Assembly: GCA_965644295.1 (NCBI GenBank) | Contig: CBFFRP010000280.1 | Location: forward strand, 166,399-230,398 | Reading direction: 5' to 3' | Source of the DNA: Paraphysomonas bandaiensis | Taxonomy: Eukaryota; Chrysophyceae | Length of the DNA stretch: 64,000 nucleotides | In this document: positions 34,247-46,832 of the stretch, one piece after another | Position numbering within the stretch: the stretch's first letter is position 1 | Layout: each line of letters begins with the position of its first letter | Notes under the pieces: model-generated | Database searches by the model: none | Told to the model about the DNA's origin: nothing | The model's input: only the letters and a program-made list of their open reading frames with translations | Made by a program: the position numbers and the translations under genes

Positions 34247-35425
34247 ATGTCATCCGTGTGTTCAGATATCTCTAAAAGCGAATATGCTTTTAACATGCTA
34301 ACTGAAGAAGTGGATGAATACTTAGACCATTGCGGTCCTTGGGTTGAGGATTACAGACACGGTTATAGCGAATTAGTTAGAAAAAAACGTATGGTCGCAG
34401 TGCCTCATGTTGCTGGAATCTCTGATCGTATAGTGGGTATTGCCACTGTTTTTCTTTTGGCAATTGTATCAGATCGTGCATTTCAGATTGGACACATGCC
34501 TGAGTTGATTCGCTTCGAAACAGTGTTTCAAATTCCTCATGCCAATATCAGTAGAATATCAGGGGACATGCCAATTATTGAAAGAAGACTACGTGAGGAC
34601 AAATCGAAGAAAGTAGCAACGAGTCATACATATTTGGATCCTCCTGGATATTTTTTAGTTAATTCAATAAGCGATGGTCAATACCCATTGACTAAAACAT
34701 TTTTTGAATATGCGGTTGATAGCTCATTATCTGATGTAATGGTTTCCACTAACAGGGGACGAACCATTAAAATGTTCGACATTACCCACCTTAAGAAACC
34801 TCTTCGTAAAATGGGACTGCAATCAAGGACAGCTTTTGGTTGTGCTATCAACTTTTTGTTTAAACCAAAACCGGAGGCATTCGTTGGCCTGACGAATACT
34901 CTAGTCAAAATGGCTGACAAGCACACAATAAAAATTGCGATCCATATACGGACGGATGATAGAGTATTGATTAAAGGTGATGCAATTGACTTCTCAAAAT
35001 ATGAAAGTTATTTTGAGTGTGCTCGACGTATTGAGAGTTGGGCTGGCTCCACTGGTCGAAATATTGTGTGGTTTCTTTTCTCGGATTCCATAGAGATTAG
35101 ACGTGCTGCACAGAAGAGGTACGGTATCAACAAACTCATTACTGCCGTAGATGTGCCGATTGAGCACACCGCAAAGGAGATGGTGTGCCCACTTAAGCGG
35201 TGCGTGAGTGATGAGGGGTTCAGTGTTGCTGCCGCGGAATGGTGGTTAATGGGACATGCTGACTACTTTGTTGTCGGACTCAACTCTGGGTATGGTAAAA
35301 CTGCCGCAATGCGAACAGCTAAGTTAAATAAAACATATACTATTTATGGTCATCAAAGAAATATGTGCGATGACAATGATTATGCAAGGCTTAGACTTGT
35401 TAAAGAGGCGTATGCTGGAATATGA
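34247..35425 (+). CDS. Fucosyltransferase-like glycosyltransferase
   Basis: A single open frame of 392 residues. The N-terminal half has GISDRIVGIATVFLLAIVSD, resembling the G-x-x-DR-hydrophobic-G signature of GDP-fucose-dependent transferases of the GT37/GT23 type. The middle has IKIAIHIRTDD, resembling the nucleotide-sugar-binding H/Q-x-R motif of those families. A later stretch FLFSDSIEIRRAAQKRYG, followed by ADYFVVGLNSGYGKTAAM, matches their C-terminal layout. By family knowledge such enzymes move fucose to glycans in the Golgi. No signal anchor or transmembrane segment is visible from this ATG. The ATG follows a TATATATAG that could be a splice acceptor, so an upstream membrane-anchor exon may be missing. 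Substrate and exact family are uncertain. Confidence 0.6.
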   Translation: MSSVCSDISKSEYAFNMLTEEVDEYLDHCGPWVEDYRHGYSELVRKKRMVAVPHVAGISDRIVGIATVFLLAIVSDRAFQIGHMPELIRFETVFQIPHANISRISGDMPIIERRLREDKSKKVATSHTYLDPPGYFLVNSISDGQYPLTKTFFEYAVDSSLSDVMVSTNRGRTIKMFDITHLKKPLRKMGLQSRTAFGCAINFLFKPKPEAFVGLTNTLVKMADKHTIKIAIHIRTDDRVLIKGDAIDFSKYESYFECARRIESWAGSTGRNIVWFLFSDSIEIRRAAQKRYGINKLITAVDVPIEHTAKEMVCPLKRCVSDEGFSVAAAEWWLMGHADYFVVGLNSGYGKTAAMRTAKLNKTYTIYGHQRNMCDDNDYARLRLVKEAYAGI

Positions 35426-36747
35426 ATTATGCTCTCTGACTATGTGTGTCAGGATTTGTCCAATATATATATAACGTGGAACTGCATGAACAATATATGT
35501 AAATATAATTAAGCTAAATCAAGGGCCCCGTTATACAACTGTTAATGAAATAGAGCACTTTAATTGAGGAGTACCTTAATCAGTTGTGCTTAGCGCACAC
35601 CAGAACAACATTCCGTTGAGTGAACAAATAGCAATCTATCGACAATTATACGCCTTTCAGTGAAGATAAATATGGAAATTAAATTTACTTTAATATTAAT
35701 GTTCAGCTATTACTGATATCTACTTTTTCTATAGGGAAAGAAAAGCTAACTTATGTAGATGGTCGATGTGATAAGTGGCAAAGTAAACTTCCTACTTGAT
35801 GCTTGAATCTTGAATCAGTAGTTTAGGCGCAAGAAAAAAGTTTTTTCGATAGATAATTAGTTGCAACCAGAAAGAAATTGGTTTTAAATTGATTTTAACA
35901 ATCTATGAAAGAAAGGGTGTAAGAGTAGAACATGTTGACTATTGCCTACCATAACAACATAAGAGTTATGTATGCCGCGTCAAAAAGGCGATACAGTCAA
36001 CTCGACGAATATAGTAGTCAACTTTGAATACATTTAATATATGTGCACGAATGACACTCGTAATACGATATTGCATCTGGAAAGATGATAGAGTAAAAAG
36101 TAATCTGCAAGGCAGGTAAAGGAACGAGGGAAGGGGGAGGGCGTTCCTTACTTCCCAACCCCACAAGGGGGCCTCTCCTTGATGATTTATCAATATACCG
36201 ACGGGGTGTGTATGTAAAAAATGTCACCCAGTTTATCACGCAAACAATGATTAACAGGTCCTAATGACTTTGTAATTGATTTACAATATTTATATAGCAT
36301 TAAAGAGTGAACATTATGTATGTACTTTAGTAGTCGTAAATATTTCCAAGTTATTTTCTATTGATATAGGTATCAAGAATCTAGGCTACATTCCTGCTGC
36401 AGAGATTAGTAGTTCCCTAGCTCTTCTCCAAAATATTACGATCTTCGCAATATGAATATGTTCTTTTATAAACAGGTGAAACAGTTTGACGTTGAACTCG
36501 ATTATTTTATGTGTCTTGTTGCTCAGTGACCCCGCTAAAATCTAAAATGTAATGCAAGCAAGGTACTAGAGAGTATTCGAGTTCTTATACCCTTCAGATT
36601 ATAGATGTCAAATCAGTAACACTATACTTCTGTATAGTTTACGACAAGTAATACAGAGAATGCAGAAAGTAGTAACCATAGACGGCACTTTGATTACACA
36701 GTTCAATATACAACAATATACAATACACTATGCACAGTGACATGCGC
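35426..36747. other. Intergenic, no gene seen
   Basis: AT-rich sequence with only short random frames, including one over a G/C-rich patch near 36120-36180. Nothing recognisable was seen. Confidence 0.45.
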
Positions 36748-37176
36748 TCACAGACCGAGCTCCCGTTCTCGGATTCTGAGTTTAACCCACAAGGGGTCTT
36801 CAAAAGGTGTAGCATGATATCCTTTATTTACAGGTTGTAGCTTCACAAGGATTCTCTTACATCTCAGTGGCTTCGGGGGTCGCACTCTATTTACTCGTGT
36901 CCATGGATCATTTTCTCCATGAAGTCCGTTTAACCGGACAGGTGTATCATCATTTTGCCGAAGTGACAGAGTAACAGAGTTAATCGGAGTCAAGTATTTA
37001 TGCATAGGGCGCCGCTTATAACGAGGGGCATGTCTCACAACAGGAGCTGGAGACGAGAGCTCCAAGTGCAGTTTCGGGGGATCTAATGGGGAAAGCAATC
37101 GAGATCCCTCTGTACTGGACACATCTGTGTCACACCAAGTAGAGGAGTCGTCAGAATACTTCGATTTGTTGGGCAT
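36748..37176 (-). CDS. Small basic hypothetical protein
   Basis: An intronless frame of 142 residues from the ATG at 37176. An in-frame ATG at 37200 would add eight residues. It is Pro/Arg/Lys-rich with a Ser/Asp-rich N-terminus (SKYSDDSSTWCDTDVSS) and basic, proline-rich stretches such as APRYKRRPMHKYL and RVRPPKPLRCKRI. No domain, membrane segment or signal peptide is visible. The amino-acid bias is more like a real protein than the random frames nearby, but I have no family match. It is convergent with the fucosyltransferase-like gene and divergent from the ankyrin gene at 37715. Confidence 0.45.
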   Translation of the reverse strand: MPNKSKYSDDSSTWCDTDVSSTEGSRLLSPLDPPKLHLELSSPAPVVRHAPRYKRRPMHKYLTPINSVTLSLRQNDDTPVRLNGLHGENDPWTRVNRVRPPKPLRCKRILVKLQPVNKGYHATPFEDPLWVKLRIRERELGL

Positions 37177-37200
37177 AATAATATAAACGTCTGGACTCAA

Positions 37201-37714
37201 TGTTTACTTCAGCAATAGATGAGACTGAAAGCAGTGATTGAATCTCTCAATGACATATTCACAGTGACTGTATACGTATGTATTCAGTTGTCAGGTAGGT
37301 TACCAGGGTGATATATGTGCTTCTTATGGATATGGTGGTTGATGGAGTGTGTATATTATATATGCAAGTATAGCAGCATGTGACCCATGTAGTGTGTATA
37401 ATCCCCATATAGAAATCTATATATGGAAGTGTGGGTACAGCACTTCATATCTACACAGATATGTATAGCTATACATACTATCCCATCCATCTGACGTATA
37501 TCTAGAGGTACGTACATACGTAGACATCGCACGGATCACTTGATTGGCACTTATACGTCGTAGTATATGTCATACTACAGTCGTACCAGCATACATGTAC
37601 CTATCGATCCGTCCCTTTACACATTCATAGCAGGACAAGCCACCACATAATCATGCAGTACCCAGTAAGCAGTCACGCATATCATCAACTATCACCGATC
37701 AGATACTTACAATT
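37201..37714. other. Divergent spacer
   Basis: About 540 nt rich in TATAC and ATGTAT words between two divergent starts. No repeat or coding unit could be defined. Confidence 0.4.
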
Positions 37715-39169
37715 ATGGAATCAGCTTTATCACAGCTGAAAGAAGCTGCATCAAACGACAATACACATCAAGTACGATCTCTAATAGAGGAGTATGGAGG
37801 TGATATGGTGCATAGTGCCCTCACTGATCAAGGTACATGACTGCATATATGTTGTTTCCTATATAACACATATTAGGCTCTACTGTGCTAATGGTATCAT
37901 GTGCTACGGGTTCGATGGGTGTTGTGAATTATCTTGTCAATGACTGTTGCACTGATGTCAATAAGGAGAACAGTAACGGAACCACAGCACTAGTTTTTGC
38001 ATGCAATTCCGGAAATTTAGACGCTGTGCGATGTCTTTGCGAACATGGGGCAGAAGTAAATCATCGTATTCATAGTGGAGATACCCCGCTAACTGTTGCA
38101 GCTGACGTGGGATTCACGGACATTGTTGAGTTTTTATGTCATTCTAAAGATCTGGAGATCGAGGGGCAGAATAATGAGGGCAGAAATGCACTGCACTGTG
38201 CAAGTACGGAGGGACATGTGGCTGTGGTATCTACCCTTCTGACGCATGGGGCCAATGTAGATGCCCTTGTTGGCTCGAGCTCAACGTCTGAAGACACGGT
38301 GCCAGTGCAACAGATGTGTACACCTCTAGTCCTTGCATGTATGCATGGTAACTCAGAGGTAGTATCTGTGCTCCTCGCTCATGGGGCGGACTACTCACTT
38401 ATAAGCGATTATATCATATGTCGGGCACACGCCGTGGAACATGAACGTGATAACGATATAAGCGCTGTAAAAGATACTATCTGCAGTATGCTTCGGAGAC
38501 AGGGGTGGCTCCCCAGACTTGATCTCAGACGGTGCTGTGAAACGGATGACCAGTCGCGCCTGCTGGAATTGCTTCAGAAACACCCAGGAAGTGCTGAAGT
38601 TTTGTTGTCTGAAGCTCTAGCAGGTGGTGGAGCCACAGGTCTTATGGTAGCTTGTCTGCATGGGGCGGAGTCTGTCGTACGAACCCTTCTCTCATTAGCT
38701 TCAGAGGCGCCCTACCAACACCGCAAACACACTACTAAGGTACATCGCTGACTACAGTTTTATGTCTTTATATATATTTATAATTCATGAACTTATGTAC
38801 CGTGTCCGTGTTATCGTTTTACATATTTATCTGGCATTGGACTCGTAGGTACGCAGTGGAGACGGAAGGACGGCTCTGTCCTACGCTGCCTGGGGAGGAA
38901 AAGCGGAAATAATAGAACTACTTGCACCTCACATTGCCAGTGGAGAACTGAACGTGAATGACAGAAATGACGAAGGGAAGAGTGCACTATACTTTGCTTG
39001 TTTGAATGGGCATCATGACGCTGTAAGTAGGCTGTTGAAATATGGGGCCACCTGTGACGACATCTCGGAAGATGATATCTGTAAGAATCTGTATTTAGTC
39101 AATTCTGAATCACTTGACAAGTTGAATGAGAGAAAAGCGGTAATATTAGATGCTCTTGGGTTTTGTTAA
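37715..39169 (+). CDS. Ankyrin-repeat protein
   Basis: Three exons (37715-37832, 37877-38739, 38849-39169) encode 433 residues. Almost the whole protein is ankyrin repeats. Clear units are TALVFACNSGNLDAVRCLC, TPLTVAADVGFTDIVEFL, NALHCASTEGHVAVVSTLL, TPLVLACMHGNSEVVSVLL, TALSYAAWGGKAEIIELL and SALYFACLNGHHDAVSRLL, plus a degenerate LMVACLHGAESVVRTLL. A ~70-residue non-repeat linker interrupts the array around residues 210-280. There is no catalytic, membrane or targeting signal. By family knowledge it is a protein-protein interaction module. The product is cleanly readable only with the two introns removed, and both junctions are GT-AG and in phase. Confidence 0.85.
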
Positions 39170-40019
39170 TGTATAAATAGTGTATCATTGACGATTTTGT
39201 TTATGCTCCGTCGATCCGTCGTCACTCGTCCGTTTTGAGTATTGGAGTTCATCTTGTCTGAAAAGTCGGTGTGATCGTGAAACCTGGTAAAGTGATTTCA
39301 CCAGGTTTCATATATGGAAAAGTGTCTTATATGTACTTATTTGAAGACTAGGGTTAATGTTAATTGCAATTTAGTTGTTGAATATTTTCAATTATATATA
39401 TTTTAAAAATACTTTACTAAAATATTGTATTAATTATAGTGTTACTTTTCATATAAATCTACTGTAATAATACTTATGAGAATCTCACATCAACGTAACT
39501 ATATATTATACACATACAACACATGATTAGACACTATATTACTTTAAATATATTACTATAAATGAAACACATTGTAGTTTCTAGCTACTTACGGCAGGTT
39601 AAAAGCTTACGTGAAATGCCTTTGAAGCACTAAGCTTTCGTAGTAACAGTCCTTTCTTCTGCATCATGTAATATACGCAGTCAATCATTCTGATATTGTA
39701 TTGTATATTGTAGACATAGACATATATTGAAGTGCAGTGTATGAGATCGTGTATCGTGATACATACCAGCAGCAGGTTTGGGCTCAGAGCAAAGATTAAT
39801 CGGTATTGGCTAGAGAAATAAAAAAGTGTTCTGTTATTTATATGTCAGTTATTGTTCTGATTTTAGTGTTAATGTATGGTTTACAGTCATGATATTTATT
39901 TTTGCAATACTAGTGTTGGTACTAGTTTTCGCAATACCATTTAATACAATTGTGTCCGGTTTTTGTTTCCTAATGATAAATGTTAGCAATGTACACAAAA
40001 GGGTAGGAAATGTCTGTTT
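39170..40019. other. AT-rich spacer, no gene seen
   Basis: Low-complexity AT-rich DNA. A 68-codon frame (39826-40032) is hydrophobic but is probably random and partly runs into the transposon arm that follows. Confidence 0.4.
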
Positions 40020-40165
40020 ATTGTTTATTTAGCAACAGACATTCAAGAGTCAGAACCAGATTAGTAGCTAGATGGACAATCTAGTCAAGCTAGTGCACAC
40101 TCTGATATCCTACTATTTAGCGTTACGAGAACACGAGAACTGCTTGTGCGTCGCCGAAAAGGTAA
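40020..40165 (+). mobile_element. Solitary inverted-repeat arm of the 59266-60190 element family
   Basis: It begins ATTTAGCAACAGACATTC and contains TAGTAGCTAGATGGACA, TCCTACTATTTAGCGTTACG and GCTTGTGCGTCGCC. In order these are diagnostic words of the left arm of the TIR element at 59266-60190. No second arm or internal part is present nearby. Confidence 0.7.
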
Positions 40166-40303
40166 CTCAAGTTTGAATCACAACAAATTGACATTTCAAA
40201 GTATGGGTTACTTATTTTTTTAATTAGACTCTAATTTGCTATAAGAGGAAAAATACAAACACGATAAAAGGCTCTAATCACAACAAAAATAAACGCTCAA
40301 AAC

Positions 40304-43300
40304 TTATAACAACTGCGAAGTAGCAAATTCACGAGCTAGTTTCGCTATATCATCAGTATTGTCTACACCTTTGACGCTTCCCTGAGCAGCATCCGCTTTC
40401 CCTCCGCCCTTACCACCAAAGGGTCCTATGATATGTTTAATCCATTCCACAGCGTGTAATCTAGAGCTATTCGATTGCTGTGGTACACTTGCAGTGCATA
40501 AGATCCTTGAGCGTGCCCTAATTACGAGTACATAGGGTACTCCCGGACAGTTTTTGGCTATTTCTGTGTGAACTAATTTAACTACACTAGAGTCACTAAA
40601 TTCTTCTCCTGATAAGACAAAGACACCATACTTTGATCCAGCACACTTCCCTGCCTGTATCCCAATTTCTCCTATCACTTTCTCGGTGTCTTTCAATTGC
40701 GCCGCTTTTCGAGCTTTCTGTAATTGTTTTTGCATGCCTTCTAACGCAGCACGAATGTCATTCTTTACCAATACAGATATCACTGAAGACTCCATATCAG
40801 AGCTCAGCTGAACAACTTTATTCCTCAAATTATCCAGCTCTAGCACTGTTTGTGGAAGATCAGATGCTTGTACACTCCGCATTCGATCCAACAGCTCAAC
40901 AGCTCTGAGCCTAGCACACTTTGCAGAATCACCGGTAAGTGCTGCAATCCGTCGTACTCCCTTAGAAACAGCACTCTCCTCCGTCAACACAAAATCCTCC
41001 AACTGAGACGAACTACTCACATGATTTCCCCCGCAAAACTCGATAGAGCAATCCATCCACTTAGGGGAAGCGGGGTCATCAATAACGGCATCGACACTTG
41101 CGCCCACAGAGACAACTCGCACAGGATCTGGGTATGACTCACCCGCAACTGTGCGCAGACCATTGATCTGAACCGCGACACCTTTAGGCACCAATTTTGT
41201 GTCCACCTCCAGACCTTGCTGAATAAACTCATTCATTTGATATTCAACAGCTGCCAGCTGTGCATTGGTCAGTGCATGCGAGCTGGAGAAATCGAATCGC
41301 AACTTATCCTCAGATACCAGTGACCCCCGCTGTTCCACACTCGGTGCCACTACTTTCCTCAAAACATGATTCAATATATGAGTTGCAGTATGGTTGGGAA
41401 CTATTCGTTTCTTTCTCTCATTATCTACGACGGCAATTACAGATGACCCCACGGTAAGACACCATGAACGTACTTTGACAGAGTCAGGGAGGCAGCACGT
41501 GTGCAGAACATAGGAGCCGAATGACTGGACATCTGTTACTGGGAGTAAAATGAACTCACCACTCTCAGCAGCGACTTTTATGTAACCGGTATCACAAACT
41601 TGACCGCCAGACTCAGCGTAAAACGGGGTTTTGTCTAAAATAATACCACATCTCTTGCTGCTTATATTGGAATTAAGGATACCAGCGTCAATTCTTTCTA
41701 TGAGCTCATTACTGTCCGACAAAATGGCTCGCACATTGCAATTCAGATTGTTGGCAAACACATCTACATTGGTTTGAGTGTAGTTGTACTTATAAGAATC
41801 GTCCGTGGGAAGTACATCATTGCTCTTCAGGTCAGCTAAAAGATGAACTGAAAGTTGAAGGGGCTGACCATCACTACTCCTATCACCACGAGCTGAAATT
41901 TTGCTCTTTTCGCGCTGCAAATTCATTTCATTTTCATATCCCGCCATGTCTACCTCAAATCCTTTCTCGGCAGCTATCAAGCGAGTCAAATCGACAGGAA
42001 AACCCATCGTATCATACAAATAGAACACATCGCGTCCAGATATGAGAGCAGGCTGGTCTCTGGCCGTTTGTTCGCCCATACGCTCTTCTAAATACTTCAT
42101 TCCACGAGGGAGCACAGACGCAAATGACGTCTCTTCTTCAGCAATAGTGGAACATATCAGCGCTTCTTTATCGTGAAGTTCGGGGTATGCTGAACCAAGC
42201 ACACGGACGACCACTGGAACAAGACTTGATAATGTACCTGGAGGAGCATCCAAGACCATGCAATACCTATCACGCAATTGAAAAATTAAAAAAGGGAACG
42301 TGGTGAGCACAACATAGCCGGATAAAACTCATGTAGATAACCCATCTCAAATCAAAAGCTATATCTAAATTCATTTGGTCACATGTTTCCAATAATTGCA
42401 CACGTATCTATTTCAATGGAAGTCCCACAAAAGTAATTTTAACCACGTTGATGCTCTCAACCTACCTTAAGGCACGTCTAAGTATACGTCGTATAACATA
42501 TCCTCTTTTTTCACTTGATGGCACTACTCCATCCGCAATAGCTACACACAATGCCCTCATGTGATCAGCTACCACTCTGTACGCCATATCTCTACACCCC
42601 GCGTCGTCTGTCCCTGTTTTGCCCATGTACGGTATACAGTCAGGCCCAATTAACCTTGCTAGTTCATCAAATATAGGATAAAAGACATCAGTGTCGTAAT
42701 TAGAATTTTTATCTTGTAGGATAGAGGTAAGTCGTTCGAGCCCCATACCAGTATCCACATGAGCAGCCGGAAGCTTCTTGAGGTACACCTTACCACTTTC
42801 TTCGTCTTTCTCCCGATGATATTGCATGAACACCAAATTCCATATCTCTAATACAGTAGGATCATCGCAATTAACTAGTACTGCTGCATTTCGATTTCCA
42901 ATACGATCATAATGAATTTCAGAACACGGTCCACATGGACCGATGTCTCCCATCTCCCAAAAATTTTCCTTGGCTCCAAAAGGTAGCACACGGCTTGCTG
43001 GTAAATAATTTAACCAATAATCCCTTGCTTCAGTATCACATGGAACGCCCATTGCATCATCTCCCGCAAAATAAGTCACATACATGCGTTCTTTGTCTAG
43101 GTGATACTTGTTTACGAGCAAGTCATAAGCCCAGTCTATCGCTTCTTTTTTAAAGTAACACCCGAATGACCACGTGCCCAACATCTCAAAGAATGTATGA
43201 TGATAAGTATCCTTACCCACATCCTCAAGATCATTATGCTTCCCACCAGCACGAATGCATTTCTGACTATTGACAGCACGACGAACATCATTTAGAGGGG

Positions 43301-43544
43301 AATGAGGGTCTACAGTCCCTAAGAATATGGATTTAAATTGATTCATACCTGCATTAGTGAATAACAGGGAATCATCATTATATGGTACTACGGGGGATGA
43401 TTTGATGAACTGATGCGCTCTGTGCTCCACAAAATAATCCACAAAAGTGCGGCGAACATCATTCACCTTCCAGTTTGAAAATTGGCGTGCTATGAATAGC
43501 CTGGAGTTAACTACTCGTCTTATGGTAAACATATAGCTACTCAT
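40304..43544 (-). CDS. Alanyl-tRNA synthetase
   Basis: Two exons (43544-42466, 42266-40304) with a 199-nt intron, the longest confident intron in the window, encode 1,013 residues. The class II catalytic core is clear: [50 protein letters not shown], and the motif 3 region ending GMGLERL. The editing domain keeps the HTATH zinc motif and a CGGNH in place of the usual CGGTH. The C-terminal domain has [14 protein letters not shown]. The enzyme charges tRNA-Ala and clears misacylated Ser or Gly. An N-terminal extension ([23 protein letters not shown]) looks like a mitochondrial presequence, so it may be mitochondrial or dual-targeted through the second ATG. Confidence 0.97.
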
Positions 43545-44973
43545 ATATATCGCCCTATATAAGAGGCATCGGCCTCATTGTACATGTATGTAGATTCACT
43601 TACTCTGTTCTGCAAACAACTTTCACTTCATATGGACCGCTTACATATGGGCTATTTTCACCACAGAGTAGCCAATATGTATACACGGAATACGTACCGT
43701 ATATCTATCTACATCCTACATCAGAGAGCGACTGTACGATTTTTTTGCATATCTACAGTTTATATCTAGGTATGAAAACTTCTGGATTTGCATACAAAAA
43801 TCCGGATTTGTTTTAGAGGTTTGGAAAAGGGAAAAACCAGAGGTTTTCTCAGAGGTGGGAGTTTCAAAGTCGATCACGAATCTTACGATACTCACATATG
43901 ACCTCAATAGTCATGTCTAGCATGGTCTTGGCCATATATGCGCACTTGGATCTTCAAGATTGTCTCTTACAGTATATAAGATTGTTGATGTTATCCGTCG
44001 GATTGTTTTTAGACCTTTGGAATGGACTCTCAAGCTGCCGAAAAATTTGTGAATGGCAACACAGACGCTACGGTGCGTAACAGCAGAAAACATAGATGCT
44101 TGACATCTGGGTTGCGAGATGGTTACAAACATCATAGTATGAACTGCCTAACATTTAAACCAGGGCTTCGTTCACTACTCTTCTCAATGCACTTATGCCT
44201 CGACTGAAGCTTTTATATCTAACTGTGATGTAATTGGAAAAGGCCACAGCATTTTCGGTGAAGTGCGTTTCTTATCCTCTTTTATTCGAAAGTGGGTGTT
44301 CCTTAAGAAAGTATCAGAAAATTGAGTATACTATAGCACAGAAGTCGTAGCACTTACTAGATGGCACCTATATCAGTTTCAAAACTCTCATTGACGATGT
44401 TATGTACTTAGACTACTTAGGAGGGCATGTGTACTAGCTACTTGTTGTAACGAGTCATAAAGATTTTAGACTTGGGAAAAAATACTATTTGTACCTCCCG
44501 GCAATACTTCCGACGCGGCAAGTTAGGTACATTACTTCATAACTCATTACTCAATTCAAGTTTTGTGGGATAGGGCCTGCTCCATACTCCGCCTCGAATT
44601 CGTATTAGTGGGGGTGCATTTATAGGACAACGCCACACCCTTCAATTTCGATCATAGTCGAAGTCGTATTGATTCTGAGAATGCAATTGAAGAGCTTAAA
44701 GAAATGCTTCTATCCGTGGACGTGGCACTATACCCACGTTTGTTTTATAATCAGAATATCAGAATACATTTGAGGGCGCTGTGTGTTGAGACTGACTAGT
44801 TTCCGTTCTATGACGGCATTGCATTCTTCTGACCAATAGTTATACAAACTAATAATAATGTATATGTTGACATACAACAGCTAGTATTGAGTATTTCCTT
44901 ATTCCAAAATAAAATAATTTTATTAATTTGATAAGAATATTCCCGATTTCCACTTTGTCCGTTCAGTTCCCAC
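43545..44973. other. Upstream spacer with possible degenerate coding remnant
   Basis: It contains the AAAACC/GGTTTT inverted repeat at 43833-43847. Around 44580-44800 the plus strand reads as discontinuous peptide-like sequence broken by stops (for example LVGVHL, then DSENAIEELKEMLLSVDVALY). That could be a decayed transposon gene. No intact gene was found. Confidence 0.4.
43833..43847. promoter_or_regulatory. Candidate shared upstream inverted repeat (AAAACC-nnn-GGTTTT)
   Basis: AAAACC-AGA-GGTTTT lies ~290 nt upstream of the alanyl-tRNA synthetase start. A similar AAAACC-TGGA-GGTTTT lies ~250 nt upstream of the unknown gene at 44974-46584. Both sit in a similar pyrimidine/purine-rich context with GTTTGGA nearby. 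The regulatory role is a guess. Confidence 0.3.
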
Positions 44974-46584
44974 TTACTTGTTTTCAAGCTGCGGCAAGCG
45001 ACTATCTGTATGATCATCAAGGGACATTACAACAGGAGAGAGATTTGAATTGAGACCATTATGACTTTGCATTGGTGAAGAATTAGTGTACCGCATACCA
45101 TTGACTCGAGAATCACAACTGATATAAGACAGGGAAGAAGCCAATTGTGCCTGCATTATTCGATGAGATTGAGCCATCATCTTAAATGTCTTGCACATAT
45201 CATGTACTGAATTTAAAATGCCTCTTAACAACTGCATTCTTTCTTCGTGTCTCTCATCTTCAATTTTACATCGCTTTTGAAAGAAATCGTTGATAACAAT
45301 TGAGTTAGCAAATACTTGAGAGGAGGAAGAGCGTCTTTTTCTCTCTCGAAGTCTGATTTTGGTGGCAATCTTACTGCTGTTAATAATCCATGCATAATAT
45401 GCCCTCCATTTGTTGACTTTGTACTTGTCACCTTTTTTCCAATCGTTATAAGGATTATCTCCGGGTGGGTGCAGAGGTTTGGTAGAATACACCTACAAGT
45501 ATTTTCGATTTAGGATACTACGTGGTTAGCGTACGTACTGTGCCTTACTTCCTGTCGTTCGTTAATGGGTTGTGCTGTCAAAGAGCGGATACTTTCAAAC
45601 CAAGTTTCTCGTGCGCTACGCTGAATAGAATCCAGAATACTTGCAGGAAGGTAGGGATAATCTTCATCACTTCCCCACGTATAACGATTTTCATTATACC
45701 GATGTAAGGCTTCTTCACATGGTTCAGCACAGAAGTGTGCTTTCGAACTTGTATATTTTCCTCGCACAACTCAGCGCACCTTTGTAACCAGAGTAATTTA
45801 ACTTTCTGTGCATACGCTTTGGCGGCTAGACACTGCAGTTAATGTATTTCATGTGTAGCATTACGTCACTCACCATTCCACTCTGTCAGTTGAAATGGTG
45901 GCATTTCAGGCAAAGAGGAGCACAGATCTGGTGACTGATAAGTAGGGCCACCTTCACTGTCTTTAGATATAATGCGTGCACAGAACAAACGCATGTTGTA
46001 AAGTATGCTGCAATAGCTGTAACTCTCGGACCGCGGCTTGTTGCCAATGTAACCCATATATGAGCCGACCTGAAGCAAAAGCAGTGTGGAAAGCCCAGCA
46101 GTTGGAATCTGTCATATATACTATTAATATCTTATATGCATGCGTACAGCAACTTACAACGAAGTCAACAACGATCTGCTCCTGTCGACTCAGTTCAGGT
46201 GGTCCTCTGTCTTCAAGAGTTCTTTTCGCTCTATGGATTTCTTCAACTATTGCTTTACTTTTCCAAGCAATCCACGCCTCTGCTACACACACTGCATCGA
46301 GAGTGGACATTACACCATTCAGATTAGATATGTTGAATGTCGTCGCAGTTACATCTCTACAAATCATAATAAGGAAAAATATCATCTGTGATTCTAACTT
46401 GCCTCAGTATCTTGATGAGCTTATGGGAATCACTGCCATTGTCGACAATGTACTGAACTGACTCTCTGTCTTCATCATACATGCCTTTGTCGAGGGCTGC
46501 TTCAAGCGCAGAAAGAAAGCGCTCATATTGCTCGGGATATGGCTCACATAAGGTTCGATCACTATCACTTCTTCTTCGTGGCAT
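44974..46584 (-). CDS. Unknown five-exon protein with a GC-AG intron
   Basis: Minus-strand exons 46584-46403, 46356-46158, 46108-45874, 45769-45549 and 45492-44974 join in frame to 451 residues. The first intron starts with GCAAGT, the classic minor GC donor, and only that choice restores the frame. The N-terminus is acidic and helical (EQYERFLSALEAALDKG). The middle has a hydrophobic segment (IPTAGLSTLLLLQVGSYMG). A basic region at ~310-340 contains KIRLRERKRRSSSS. The C-terminus is Ser/Asn-rich. I do not recognise the family. The stop codon overlaps a strong donor-like AAGTAAGT at 44971-44978, so the real transcript may splice on and extend the C-terminus. Confidence 0.65.
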
Positions 46585-46832
46585 AGTTTTATGGTTATTG
46601 TTATTATGAGCACTCCTCTGTATACAGTATATAATATATGCGCTCTCATATCATAATATCTCGCTCTATCAGACCTTCACAGCTAAAACCACTTTACGCA
46701 CTTCAACTTCTTTTCGGAATCATCGAGTTCTAAATTAAGTTTTTCTTTCAAATTTTTTCACAGTTTGGACGCAAAAGAAGTTTTTCTTTAAGTTTTTCTC
46801 AAAGTTTTTTAAGGAGTTTGGACACGGCGGAA

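Noticed and set aside
45963-46385. Alternative reading through 46109-46157 as coding
   Set aside because: The frame stays open but ends in a stop, while removing the 49-nt GT-AG intron continues into two further supported exons.
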